Assembly: GCF_030547075.1 (NCBI RefSeq)
Contig: NZ_JAUOQH010000001.1
Span: 186,001 to 250,000, forward strand
From: Alteromonas sp. 1_MG-2023
GTDB lineage: Bacteria; Pseudomonadota; Gammaproteobacteria; Enterobacterales; Alteromonadaceae
Direction of reading: 5' to 3'
Length of the DNA stretch: 64,000 nt
Both the position numbers and the translations under genes were made by a program. Of this stretch, positions 1 to 8,217 are shown piece after piece. The stretch's first letter is position 1, and every line of letters begins with the position of its first letter. Under the pieces are notes generated by a model, which saw only the letters and a list, made by a program, of their open reading frames with translations, had not been told where the DNA came from and made no database searches.

Positions 1-1294
1 TGGCACCTAGCGCGTAACTGCCTCGCTTTAAGCCTTCTGGTACCCGTCTTAACCCTTCTTCAGTGGCAACGATAACCACCGGCAAGGTAAGAATAGCCAT
101 GGTTAAACTGGCCCAAAATACCCCAGGGGTTCCCATAGTAGGTGCAGGCAGTTTATCGGCAAAGAAAAACGCATCAATATTACCGCCTAGGGTATAAACA
201 AAAAAACCAAGACCGAATACCCCGTAAACAATGGAAGGTACACCTGCCATGTTGCTCACACTTATTCGTATTGCCGTGGTAAATGGCGTATCGGGCGCAT
301 ACTCACTTAAATAAATTGCCGCCAGCACACCAAAAGGCGTCACAATTATTGTCATTAAAAACACCATCAACACTGTGCCGAACAGTGCTGGGAACACCCC
401 ACCAGAGGTATTTGCTTGTTTGGGAGAGTCGGTTAGAAAAGTAGCTACACGATTAAACACAACCTGCCATTTTTCAAAATAACTAAGCTGGCTCACATAA
501 TCGATGCTTTTTATTTCTGACACCCGAATACTGTATTCTTGCGCATTAGCGAACGTAATTCTTAATTCGTACTCATCACGCTCTTGTTCAAAATGAATAA
601 CGTCATGCTGCCAACGTTCAAATTGCGTTTCTAAGCGCTTTCTTGCCGGTGCATTTCTATTTACCCCTTTACCATCTAACGAGGCTAACGACTCATGAAT
701 AGGAGACAAGCGCTCACTGCGGATTTTTTCAATTTGTGAACTTAGTGCTGTTACTCTGCTTTGAATATCTGCAAAGTGTGATAAATCTTGGCGACGACTA
801 TCAGGGGTGGTCAAAAATTGTGGCTGCCCTAGTACGAAGCGACCGTCTATGGTTTTTATTTCTGCGCTGTTGTGAGCCAACTCCATATTAATAACATCGG
901 CCTCGGCCAGCTGCATTTGCGCGCCATAAGGGCTTTGGTCATCGGCATAGTGCACCTGATAGATACGCTCAGCTTCATCAGTTATGTATAACTGAGCGAA
1001 TATTCTATTTTCTTTATTTTCTCTATTTTTTCTATCTTTTATAGATGTCTGAGGTTTTTTATTCCCATTGTCAGCTTCATTCGTATCGCTAGTGTTGTTT
1101 ATGGCGCCGTACTCACTTCCCACAGCATCTTTATAGGTCACATCGTAAATAGGCTCTGGCCAAAAATAAGCCCCGCCTCGAAACGAAATAAGCACTAAGA
1201 CACTGACTAGCGCAATCAGAAGTAGACTGGTAAAAAAGGCGGTTAACGAAATCACCAGCGATTGCCGATGAGCAGGGCTAAATAAACTATTCAT
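1..1294 (-). CDS. pstA: Phosphate ABC transporter permease PstA (C-terminus cut by window edge)
   Basis: Inner-membrane permease subunit of the high-affinity phosphate ABC transporter. The reading frame is open from the ATG at 1294 to the window edge, giving 431 visible residues and no stop, so the C-terminal end is missing. A transmembrane helix lies near residues 12-38. It is followed by a long periplasmic insert, part of it probably coiled coil, and then the permease core. The core carries the cytoplasmic loop motif PEGLKRGSYALGA right at the edge, typical of PstA. Classical PstA is about 300 residues, so this is the enlarged form that pairs with the enlarged PstC. The start overlaps the end of pstC by 8 bp, which implies translational coupling. 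pstB and phoU probably follow outside the window (inference). Confidence 0.9.
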   Translation of the reverse strand, partial: MNSLFSPAHRQSLVISLTAFFTSLLLIALVSVLVLISFRGGAYFWPEPIYDVTYKDAVGSEYGAINNTSDTNEADNGNKKPQTSIKDRKNRENKENRIFAQLYITDEAERIYQVHYADDQSPYGAQMQLAEADVINMELAHNSAEIKTIDGRFVLGQPQFLTTPDSRRQDLSHFADIQSRVTALSSQIEKIRSERLSPIHESLASLDGKGVNRNAPARKRLETQFERWQHDVIHFEQERDEYELRITFANAQEYSIRVSEIKSIDYVSQLSYFEKWQVVFNRVATFLTDSPKQANTSGGVFPALFGTVLMVFLMTIIVTPFGVLAAIYLSEYAPDTPFTTAIRISVSNMAGVPSIVYGVFGLGFFVYTLGGNIDAFFFADKLPAPTMGTPGVFWASLTMAILTLPVVIVATEEGLRRVPEGLKRGSYALGA

Positions 1295-3536
1295 AATAAG
1301 ATCTACTGCGTAACCGCTGGCGAGTAAATTCAGCAATCGTATTAACAACAAAGGTAAACACGAACAATATGCCTGCGGTTAAGAAAAGTATTTGGTAATG
1401 GGCAGAAGAGACATCTGCTTCGGGTAACTCGATGGCTAAGTTAGCAGTTAACGCCCGTAAGCCTTCGATCAAGCCCCAACTTGATATAGGCGTGTTCCCC
1501 GTCACCATCAACACAATCATAGTTTCACCAAAAGCCCGCCCGAACCCCAGCATGATTGCGGCCATTATGCCTGGGAAGGCAACATGCAATACTACGTGTA
1601 TCAGCGTTTGAAGTCGTGTTGCTCCTAACGCAAAAGAGGCATGTTTTAAATTATCAGGAACGCCGCCAATAGCATCTTCAGCAAGAGAATAAATACTGGG
1701 TGAGATAGCCACACCTAATGCTAAGGCCACTACTATAGTGGTTTTACCTATCGGACTGTCAGATTCAGCCGCTAGCAGTTCGAACCCGTCCACGTTGACT
1801 ATGCTGAAGAACCATTCTGGCGCCCACACCACACTGATATAACCCAAAATAAAAATACCAACTAATGCAAAGCCTAACTCTGCACCGTGGCGAATTTTAG
1901 CCGGCAACCTATCCGCCACAGGCCGCTGAACAAAGGCAACACCAATAAGTACAAAAGGAATAACAATAAGAAAGAAAGCGAAGGAAAACAAAAATTGCTC
2001 AGCCATAGGCGAGAGCCAAATAGCGGCGATAAAACCAATTAATACACTAGGAATCGCTTCTAGCATTTCAATGGCAGGTTTTAACGCATGGCGAAGGCGG
2101 TTCTTGGCAAAAAATGCAGTGTATATTGCGGCCCCTATCGCTACGGGAATAGCAATAAACAAGGCTAACAGCGACGCTTTCATGCTGCCTATAATTAATG
2201 GTGTGAGACTAAACTTAGCTTCTTGAAAATCTGTGGCATTGGTGGTTTGCCATACCGTATCTTCAACCACATAACCTTCGTAATGCTGAGGAGCAAAAAG
2301 CGAACGCCAAGTCGTAATGCCACTCAAATGATTTGCGGTCCAAATAAAAATAGACGAGCCATTGTAGCCATAAAGTCGATTACCGAACCAAGATATCGAT
2401 TGCAGAGCTTCGGGTAAGTCAATCTTGGTTACCACCTCGCCGGATACCCGGTTAATAAACATCAAACGTTGTTTATTAGTCAGCGCAGCCACCACGTTAA
2501 TACTCGCGTGCTCTTTAATATCTACGAGGCGCTCACCGGCATCTAAAGAAAATTGATACGTTTCGGTAAAGCCTAAACTCTTGTCGTCGCGATGGAGTAC
2601 CCATCGACTTACTTGATTATTGTCGCCCTGTAAGAAAAAGGTTCTGTCTTTTTCTAAGCTTAGTACTGTTATTTCGAGGGTATCGGAGGAATCTGTGTTT
2701 TCAGCAGTCGCAAAGGAAGTTAACGGCGTGAGCGCTTTTTCATCCTTTGATAGCTTAGCTAGATATAGCCTTGCGCCTTTTTCTACCAACATCATTTGCG
2801 CACCTGGCAACAGATGCATATTATCGATGTTGGTATAAAATTTATCAATCATCTGGGTAGGGTCAAGCTGATTAACCCAGCGTACGAAGACTCCTTCTTT
2901 TGTCGTTAACGCAATTGCCGCCCATTTTGACGATAACGCAAGATGCCAAGATTCCGTGTTAGACCAATATTTGTTCGGCAGCGCAAAAGATACGCTAGAG
3001 GAATTTAGACTAGAAGAACTTAGGCTTGAAGAAAGTAGATTTTGAGAAATCGCTGAGGACTGATTGAATTGGTTGGCGTTATTTGTATTGGCAATTAATA
3101 CACTTCGGTACGTAATCGACCTTACCGGCACCACTCGCACTTGCCCACCCGCAGAGATATCTACAATCGCATTTTCGCCCATCAAAGAAGTGGTTGCGAG
3201 TTGATGATCACAAGGGCGAATATAGTCGTGAAGCTTAGCAAAACCGTTATCGTTGTAACCATATAGGCTTAGCCGGCATGCTTCACCACGCATAACAAAT
3301 GGCTGCCCGCCGAGCAGATCGCCCGTATTCACCACATTGCTGTTATCTGGAAGGGTAAGTTGATGCTCTTTTTCGATAGTCGGTACTAACGCTAGCGGTA
3401 AAGCCTGACTCACAAGATGAGAAATTAAGATGACCAGCGTCAGCAATACCAAACCACCAAAGGCAGTGACGATATATCGCCCCCACTTATCGTTGCGCTG
3501 GCGTTTTTTATTGATGCTATCGCTATTGGAAGTCAT
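1287..3536 (-). CDS. pstC: Phosphate ABC transporter permease PstC, large form
   Basis: Permease subunit of the phosphate ABC transporter, 749 residues. One N-terminal transmembrane helix (about 21-39) is followed by roughly 400 residues of periplasmic domain rich in beta-propeller-like strands. Six or so membrane helices start near residue 450. The ABC permease loop (GGVPDNLKHASFALGAT, near 622-638) and the following FGRAFGETMIVLMVTGN segment are typical of PstC. E. coli PstC is about 320 residues, so the extra periplasmic domain is the notable feature; it is known in marine gammaproteobacteria. No pstS is next to it. The gene is the first visible one of a leftward operon with pstA, and its promoter should lie in 3537-3775. 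Confidence 0.92.
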   Translation of the reverse strand: MTSNSDSINKKRQRNDKWGRYIVTAFGGLVLLTLVILISHLVSQALPLALVPTIEKEHQLTLPDNSNVVNTGDLLGGQPFVMRGEACRLSLYGYNDNGFAKLHDYIRPCDHQLATTSLMGENAIVDISAGGQVRVVPVRSITYRSVLIANTNNANQFNQSSAISQNLLSSSLSSSSLNSSSVSFALPNKYWSNTESWHLALSSKWAAIALTTKEGVFVRWVNQLDPTQMIDKFYTNIDNMHLLPGAQMMLVEKGARLYLAKLSKDEKALTPLTSFATAENTDSSDTLEITVLSLEKDRTFFLQGDNNQVSRWVLHRDDKSLGFTETYQFSLDAGERLVDIKEHASINVVAALTNKQRLMFINRVSGEVVTKIDLPEALQSISWFGNRLYGYNGSSIFIWTANHLSGITTWRSLFAPQHYEGYVVEDTVWQTTNATDFQEAKFSLTPLIIGSMKASLLALFIAIPVAIGAAIYTAFFAKNRLRHALKPAIEMLEAIPSVLIGFIAAIWLSPMAEQFLFSFAFFLIVIPFVLIGVAFVQRPVADRLPAKIRHGAELGFALVGIFILGYISVVWAPEWFFSIVNVDGFELLAAESDSPIGKTTIVVALALGVAISPSIYSLAEDAIGGVPDNLKHASFALGATRLQTLIHVVLHVAFPGIMAAIMLGFGRAFGETMIVLMVTGNTPISSWGLIEGLRALTANLAIELPEADVSSAHYQILFLTAGILFVFTFVVNTIAEFTRQRLRSRSYYE

Positions 3537-3565
3537 TCTTATTTAATAATAATATCAGGTGTAAA

Positions 3566-3586
3566 TTACACTGGTGAGCAGTGTAA
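3566..3586. promoter_or_regulatory. Inverted repeat upstream of pstC
   Basis: Perfect 8-bp arms TTACACTG and CAGTGTAA are separated by GTGAG, 30 bp upstream of the pstC start. It could be an operator or an RNA hairpin in the pstC leader. A second, looser repeat (TTTAGGCT at 3617-3624 and AGCCTAAA at 3640-3647) lies further upstream. I found no convincing Pho box (paired TGTCA elements) in 3537-3775. Function unknown. Confidence 0.35.
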
Positions 3587-3775
3587 GTTTTGTTATGCTA
3601 ATAGCAAGCGAAAACTTTTAGGCTCTTAGTTGTCCAAAAAGCCTAAAGCAAGCAGCCACACGCACAGTGGAAGGTAAAAGTTACCGACAGCGCTCTCAAC
3701 TAACGACGCTTATGGTATTACCCTCAAACCACAGTGGCAAACGTATTTCTACAGATTCTGAAATAGGAGTTTCTC

Positions 3776-4282
3776 ATGCAATCGCTCATCATCAGTATTA
3801 TGGGTAAAGATAAACCTGGTTTGGTAGATGCTTTAGCTAAGTGTATTTATAAACACCAAGGTAATTGGCAGGGTTCTAGCTTTGCCCATATGGCAGGCAT
3901 GTTTACTGGCTTTGTGGAAGTACACGTTCCGAAAGATGAGAACGAGAAACTTGTTAACGCTCTAAATGCTATTTCCGATTTGTCAGTTCAGTCGGTGGCA
4001 GTGAATACTGCGAGCAATACATTAACAAATCAACTTACCGTTGATGTGATGGGCAACGACAAGGCAGGCATAGTGCAAGAGCTAACCTCGGTGCTGAATC
4101 AATTTAATCTTAACATCCTCAATTTCTCTTCACGTTGCGAAAGCGCGCCTAATTGGGGAAGTCTAATATTCAAAGCCAATGCGGTTATAGCGGTACCTGA
4201 AGATTTTGATGACGATGCACTGCAAGATGCTCTTGAGTCGTTAGCCAATGATCTTGTAGTAGATATTCAGGCTAAACAGTAA
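3776..4282 (+). CDS. ACT-domain protein, GcvR-like regulator
   Basis: A 168-residue cytosolic protein with two ACT domains (about 1-80 and 88-165), matching the glycine cleavage repressor family (GcvR). The first ACT begins SLIISIMGKDKPGLVDALA and the second LTVDVMGNDKAGIVQELTS, both with the ligand-binding D-K-(P/A)-G turn. In E. coli GcvR binds GcvA and relieves repression when glycine binds. Here the partner is not in the window, so the exact role is inferred. A good ribosome binding site (AGGAG) precedes the ATG. The gene is divergent from pstC and stands before ppk, separated by 145 bp. Confidence 0.8.
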   Translation: MQSLIISIMGKDKPGLVDALAKCIYKHQGNWQGSSFAHMAGMFTGFVEVHVPKDENEKLVNALNAISDLSVQSVAVNTASNTLTNQLTVDVMGNDKAGIVQELTSVLNQFNLNILNFSSRCESAPNWGSLIFKANAVIAVPEDFDDDALQDALESLANDLVVDIQAKQ

Positions 4283-4427
4283 GGCCCTAGCGACACAGTA
4301 AGGCTTCAACGACCTGTTGGCAGTAAAGGACTACAAATTAACCCTATTATATCTAAGGGTTGTCACAGTAATGTCATTGACTGATGTCAGTCTTTGGCCA
4401 TTTTTAAAAGCGAAAATACGATAAATT

Positions 4428-6509
4428 ATGGATAACCCAGAATTATATTATCCCAAAGAACTTAGTTGGTTAGCATTTAATGAAAGGGTTTTGCAGGAAG
4501 CTGCTGATAAAAACAACCCCGCTGTAGAGCGTATTCGTTTTCTTGGTATTTACTCAAACAATCTGGACGAATTTTATCGTGTTCGTGCTGCTGACGTAAA
4601 ACGCCAAATCACTATTGCTCAGAACGACGGCAATGAAGAAGAAGCTGAAAAACAAACGGCGTTAATGGCTATTATCCAGCAGAAAGTGGTTCAGCTTTCA
4701 GATAAATTCGACCATATCCACAAAGACGTATTAAGAGCGCTCGCACGTTACAACATTCACATTTTGCGAAAGCATGAATTAAATGACTATCAAAAACAGT
4801 GGGTGCGCAATTTCTTTGTGAATAAGGTGCTTCGCCATATTGCACCTATTATTATTGATAAAAAGATGGATTTGTTAAGCCGGCTAAATGGTACATCTGT
4901 TTATTTGTACGTCGCGCTTCGACGCAAAGACCGCAATACTCGCTATGCGGTTATTCAGGTGCCTACCTCTGACATGTCTCGCTTTATGCTTATTCCGCCG
5001 GAAAAAAGCCGGAAGAAAAAGCATATCATTATGCTGGATGACATGATTCAGCTTTGCTTAGAAGACATCTTCCGAGGCTTTGTGAAATTTGACGAGGTCG
5101 AGTCGTTTTCATTCAAGATGACCCGAGACGCCGAATACTCTATTAATGACGAGATTGATGAAAGTTATGTAGAGAAAATGTCTGAGAGCATGAAGCAGCG
5201 CTTAATTGCCGAGCCTGTTCGGGTTATTTACGATAACGACATGCCTGAAGATATGATGCAGGACTTACGCAAGCGTTTACGTATAACCAAACTCGATACC
5301 ATGCATGCAGCAGGGCATTATCGTAACTTTAAAGACTTTATTGGCTTTCCCAATGTGGGCCGTGAATATTTAGAGCATGCGCCACTACCTGCTATCGACA
5401 GTAATGCCTTCTCTAAATTTAATACTGTATTCGATGCTATTACTGCTCACGATATTTTATTGTATTACCCATATCACCGATTCCTGCATGTGACTGAGTT
5501 TGTGCGTCAAGCTGCTTTCGATCCTAGCGTTAAAGTCATTCGCATTAATATTTATCGTGTAGCCAGTAACTCACGTATTATCAATTCACTGATTGATGCA
5601 GTAGACAACGGTAAGAAAGTTACCGTTGTCGTTGAACTTCGCGCCCGTTTCGACGAGGAAGCCAACATTGCTTGGTCTAAACGAATGACTGATGCTGGCA
5701 TTCGGGTTGTATTGGGTGTACCTACTTTAAAAATTCACTCAAAGCTATGCGTGATCACCCGTGAAGAACGTGGTGCTATGATTAATTATGCGCATTTCGG
5801 TACGGGTAACTTCAACGAAAAAACCGCAAAAATCTATACGGATTATAGCTTATTTACGCGAAACCAAGAGTTAGCGAATGAAGCAGTAGCCGTGTTCGAT
5901 TTAATTCAATACCCGTTCCGCCGGTATAAATTCCAGCATTTACAAATTTCACCTTTAAACGCAAGAACCCGTATTCAGTCGCTTATTCGTCAAGAAATTC
6001 AGCATTTAAAAGAAGGCCGACCAGCGCAGATCACCTTCAAGATTAATAACCTTGTCGATAATGAATTGATGGATGACTTGTATCGTGCCAGCCAAGCTGG
6101 GGTGAAAATTCGCGGCATCGTGCGTGGTATGTGTTCATTAATACCGGGCTTAAAAGGTATTAGCGAAAATATCGAAATTATCTCTATTGTAGATAGGTTC
6201 TTAGAACACCCGAGGGTGATGGTATTTGAAGGCGGCGGTGAGAGAAAAGTGTTTATTTCATCTGCTGACTGGATGACCCGTAACATGGATAATCGCATTG
6301 AAGTCGGTTGCCCTATATACGATAAAAACCTGCAACAGCGCATTGTCGATATTATGGATATACAATTTCGTGATACGCTGAAAGCGAGAGTGATTGACAA
6401 GGAACAAAGCAACAAGTACGTTGCCCGAGGCAATCGTAAAAAATTACGTTCACAAATAGAGATATACGACTATCTTGTGAAAGAAGAAGAAAAAGAAGCA
6501 GGAAAATAG
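4428..6509 (+). CDS. ppk1: Polyphosphate kinase 1
   Basis: Polymerises the gamma phosphate of ATP into polyphosphate, reversibly; associated with the inner membrane. At 693 residues it has the normal PPK1 length. The N-terminal domain starts YYPKELSWLAFNERVLQEA, the classic PPK1 opening. The phospholipase-D-like half contains IHSKLCVI with His437, equivalent to the autophosphorylated histidine of the family, and FGTGNFNEKTAKIYTDYSLFT. The second HKD-like region includes LEHPRVMVFEGGGERKVFISSADWM. The lysine-rich C-terminus ends 8 bp before ppx, so the two opposing enzymes of polyphosphate turnover form one operon. Their position next to pst suggests a phosphate-storage locus. Confidence 0.97.
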   Translation: MDNPELYYPKELSWLAFNERVLQEAADKNNPAVERIRFLGIYSNNLDEFYRVRAADVKRQITIAQNDGNEEEAEKQTALMAIIQQKVVQLSDKFDHIHKDVLRALARYNIHILRKHELNDYQKQWVRNFFVNKVLRHIAPIIIDKKMDLLSRLNGTSVYLYVALRRKDRNTRYAVIQVPTSDMSRFMLIPPEKSRKKKHIIMLDDMIQLCLEDIFRGFVKFDEVESFSFKMTRDAEYSINDEIDESYVEKMSESMKQRLIAEPVRVIYDNDMPEDMMQDLRKRLRITKLDTMHAAGHYRNFKDFIGFPNVGREYLEHAPLPAIDSNAFSKFNTVFDAITAHDILLYYPYHRFLHVTEFVRQAAFDPSVKVIRINIYRVASNSRIINSLIDAVDNGKKVTVVVELRARFDEEANIAWSKRMTDAGIRVVLGVPTLKIHSKLCVITREERGAMINYAHFGTGNFNEKTAKIYTDYSLFTRNQELANEAVAVFDLIQYPFRRYKFQHLQISPLNARTRIQSLIRQEIQHLKEGRPAQITFKINNLVDNELMDDLYRASQAGVKIRGIVRGMCSLIPGLKGISENIEIISIVDRFLEHPRVMVFEGGGERKVFISSADWMTRNMDNRIEVGCPIYDKNLQQRIVDIMDIQFRDTLKARVIDKEQSNKYVARGNRKKLRSQIEIYDYLVKEEEKEAGK

Positions 6510-6517
6510 AACCCTAA

Positions 6518-8062
6518 ATGACTCAGCATGAAATGACTCAGCATGAATCCGTTTTTGATACTGTTGAAAGCCGTGAGGTTAATAAAGTAGCCGCGTTAGA
6601 TATTGGCTCGAATAGCTTTCACCTTGTGGTAGCACGTATCGTTGCTGGGTCTGTTCAAATTCTGCATCGCGTTAAGCAAAAAGTGCGATTGGCAGAAGGG
6701 TTAGACGACGATAATATTTTGTCTGACGAAGCCATGGAGCGAGGCTTAAAAATGCTCCGTATCGTGGCTGAAAGTCTGCGTGGTTTTGAACCCGACTCGG
6801 TTCGCATTGTCGCTACCCACACACTTCGTAAAGCAAAAAATGCACACCACTTTATTAATGCCGCGAAAGATATTCTGCCCTACCCTGTAGAAGTCATTTC
6901 AGGGGTGGAAGAAGCCCGTTTGATTTACTCTGGTGTAGCACATACCAACCATGCTGATGGTCAGCAGTTGGTAGTGGATATTGGCGGTGGCTCTACAGAA
7001 TTTGTCATTGGCGAAGGGTTTAATCCACTTATTTGTAGAAGCTTACAAATGGGCTGTGTGAGCTACACCAAACGCTTCTTTCCAGATGGGGAATTGAAAA
7101 ACAAATCTTTCGACCTTGCTATTACCGCGGCTGAACAAGAGCTTGAATTTATTCAGGGTAAGTACCGTAAGTTAGGCTGGGTGCAATGTATTGGTACGTC
7201 GGGCACTATTCGCTCCTTATTTACCTTGTGCCAACAAGATAAACCGAATGGCCACGATATACCGGTAACGCTTAAAAGCTTACGTAACTTAATGAAGCAA
7301 TTTATTAGTGCTGGCCATATCGACAAGCTTAGCTACCCTGATTTAACCGAAGACAGACGCGTGGTTATTGCCGGCGGCTTGGCTATTTTAATTGCAGTAT
7401 TTAAAGCTTTAGAAATAGATACCTTGGTTTATTCCCCTGCGGCCTTGCGTGAAGGCGTGATTTATCAGATGGAAGATGAGCTACATCATGCGGATATTCG
7501 CGGCAGAACTGCTAGCAGCTTGGCTACTCGTTATGATGTAGATACCACACAAGCTACGTTAGTGCTCAACACCTCATTAATGCTATTTGGTCATGCCGAA
7601 AAGGCATGGAAACTTAAGCATCACGATTTCAAAAGTATGCTGGGTTGGGCGGCGTTGTTGCATGAAGTGGGCATTCAAATTAACTCTCGGGGTGTACAGC
7701 GCCACAGTGCCTATATTCTGGCTAACGTAGATATGCCTGGGTTTACGCAAGAACAACAAGAGTTATTAGCTACGCTAGTGCGCTTTCATAGAAAGAAAGT
7801 GCGGGCTAACGACCTTCCTAATTTTAACTTGTACGATTTAGCGGCGGTTAAAAAGCTTATCGCCTTGTTGCGCATTGGCGCGTTACTTAACATTAAACGT
7901 CAAGAAGGCTTCTTACCTGATTTAGAAATTGATGTAGATAAGGGCGGTCTAAGCCTTACTTTCCCAAAAGATTGGTTAGAAGAAAAGCCCATCCTAGCTG
8001 CTGACCTGGTGCGAGAAAGCGCCTATTGGAAGGCGTTAGACTTAACGCTTTCTATTAAATAA
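6518..8062 (+). CDS. ppx: Exopolyphosphatase
   Basis: Releases phosphate from polyphosphate ends and may also act on pppGpp (family knowledge). The 514-residue protein has the actin-like ATPase fold, with the phosphate loops AALDIGSNSFHLVVARI near the N-terminus and VDIGGGSTEFVIGEG near residue 155, followed by a C-terminal HD-type helical domain (LHEVGIQINSRGVQRHSAYI). The N-terminus is odd: the first ten residues are MTQHE repeated twice because the first 15 bases are duplicated exactly. Translation could start at 6518 or at the second ATG at 6533. No ribosome binding site decides between them. Downstream of ppk1 with an 8-bp gap; a strong terminator follows at 8136. Confidence 0.95.
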   Translation: MTQHEMTQHESVFDTVESREVNKVAALDIGSNSFHLVVARIVAGSVQILHRVKQKVRLAEGLDDDNILSDEAMERGLKMLRIVAESLRGFEPDSVRIVATHTLRKAKNAHHFINAAKDILPYPVEVISGVEEARLIYSGVAHTNHADGQQLVVDIGGGSTEFVIGEGFNPLICRSLQMGCVSYTKRFFPDGELKNKSFDLAITAAEQELEFIQGKYRKLGWVQCIGTSGTIRSLFTLCQQDKPNGHDIPVTLKSLRNLMKQFISAGHIDKLSYPDLTEDRRVVIAGGLAILIAVFKALEIDTLVYSPAALREGVIYQMEDELHHADIRGRTASSLATRYDVDTTQATLVLNTSLMLFGHAEKAWKLKHHDFKSMLGWAALLHEVGIQINSRGVQRHSAYILANVDMPGFTQEQQELLATLVRFHRKKVRANDLPNFNLYDLAAVKKLIALLRIGALLNIKRQEGFLPDLEIDVDKGGLSLTFPKDWLEEKPILAADLVRESAYWKALDLTLSIK

Positions 8063-8135
8063 GCCCTATTTAAATAGTCCTTATCAAATAATCTGCATAA
8101 AATAAGCCGGATCAAGCAAGCCGGTTTGCGAGCAA

Positions 8136-8164
8136 TAAAAAGGGAGCATTAATGCTCCCTTTTT
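8136..8164. terminator. Bidirectional terminator between ppx and the S9 peptidase gene
   Basis: Stem GGGAGC-ATTAAT-GCTCCC flanked by A-tract and T-tract on both sides, so it can end transcription from ppx (plus) and from the peptidase gene (minus). Just beyond it, GCTTTAGGTTTTA is directly repeated at 8174-8186 and 8188-8200. Confidence 0.85.
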
Positions 8165-8217
8165 GCGTTTTACGCTTTAGGTTTTATGCTTTAGGTTTTA
8201 CACCAGCGTGAAATCAA

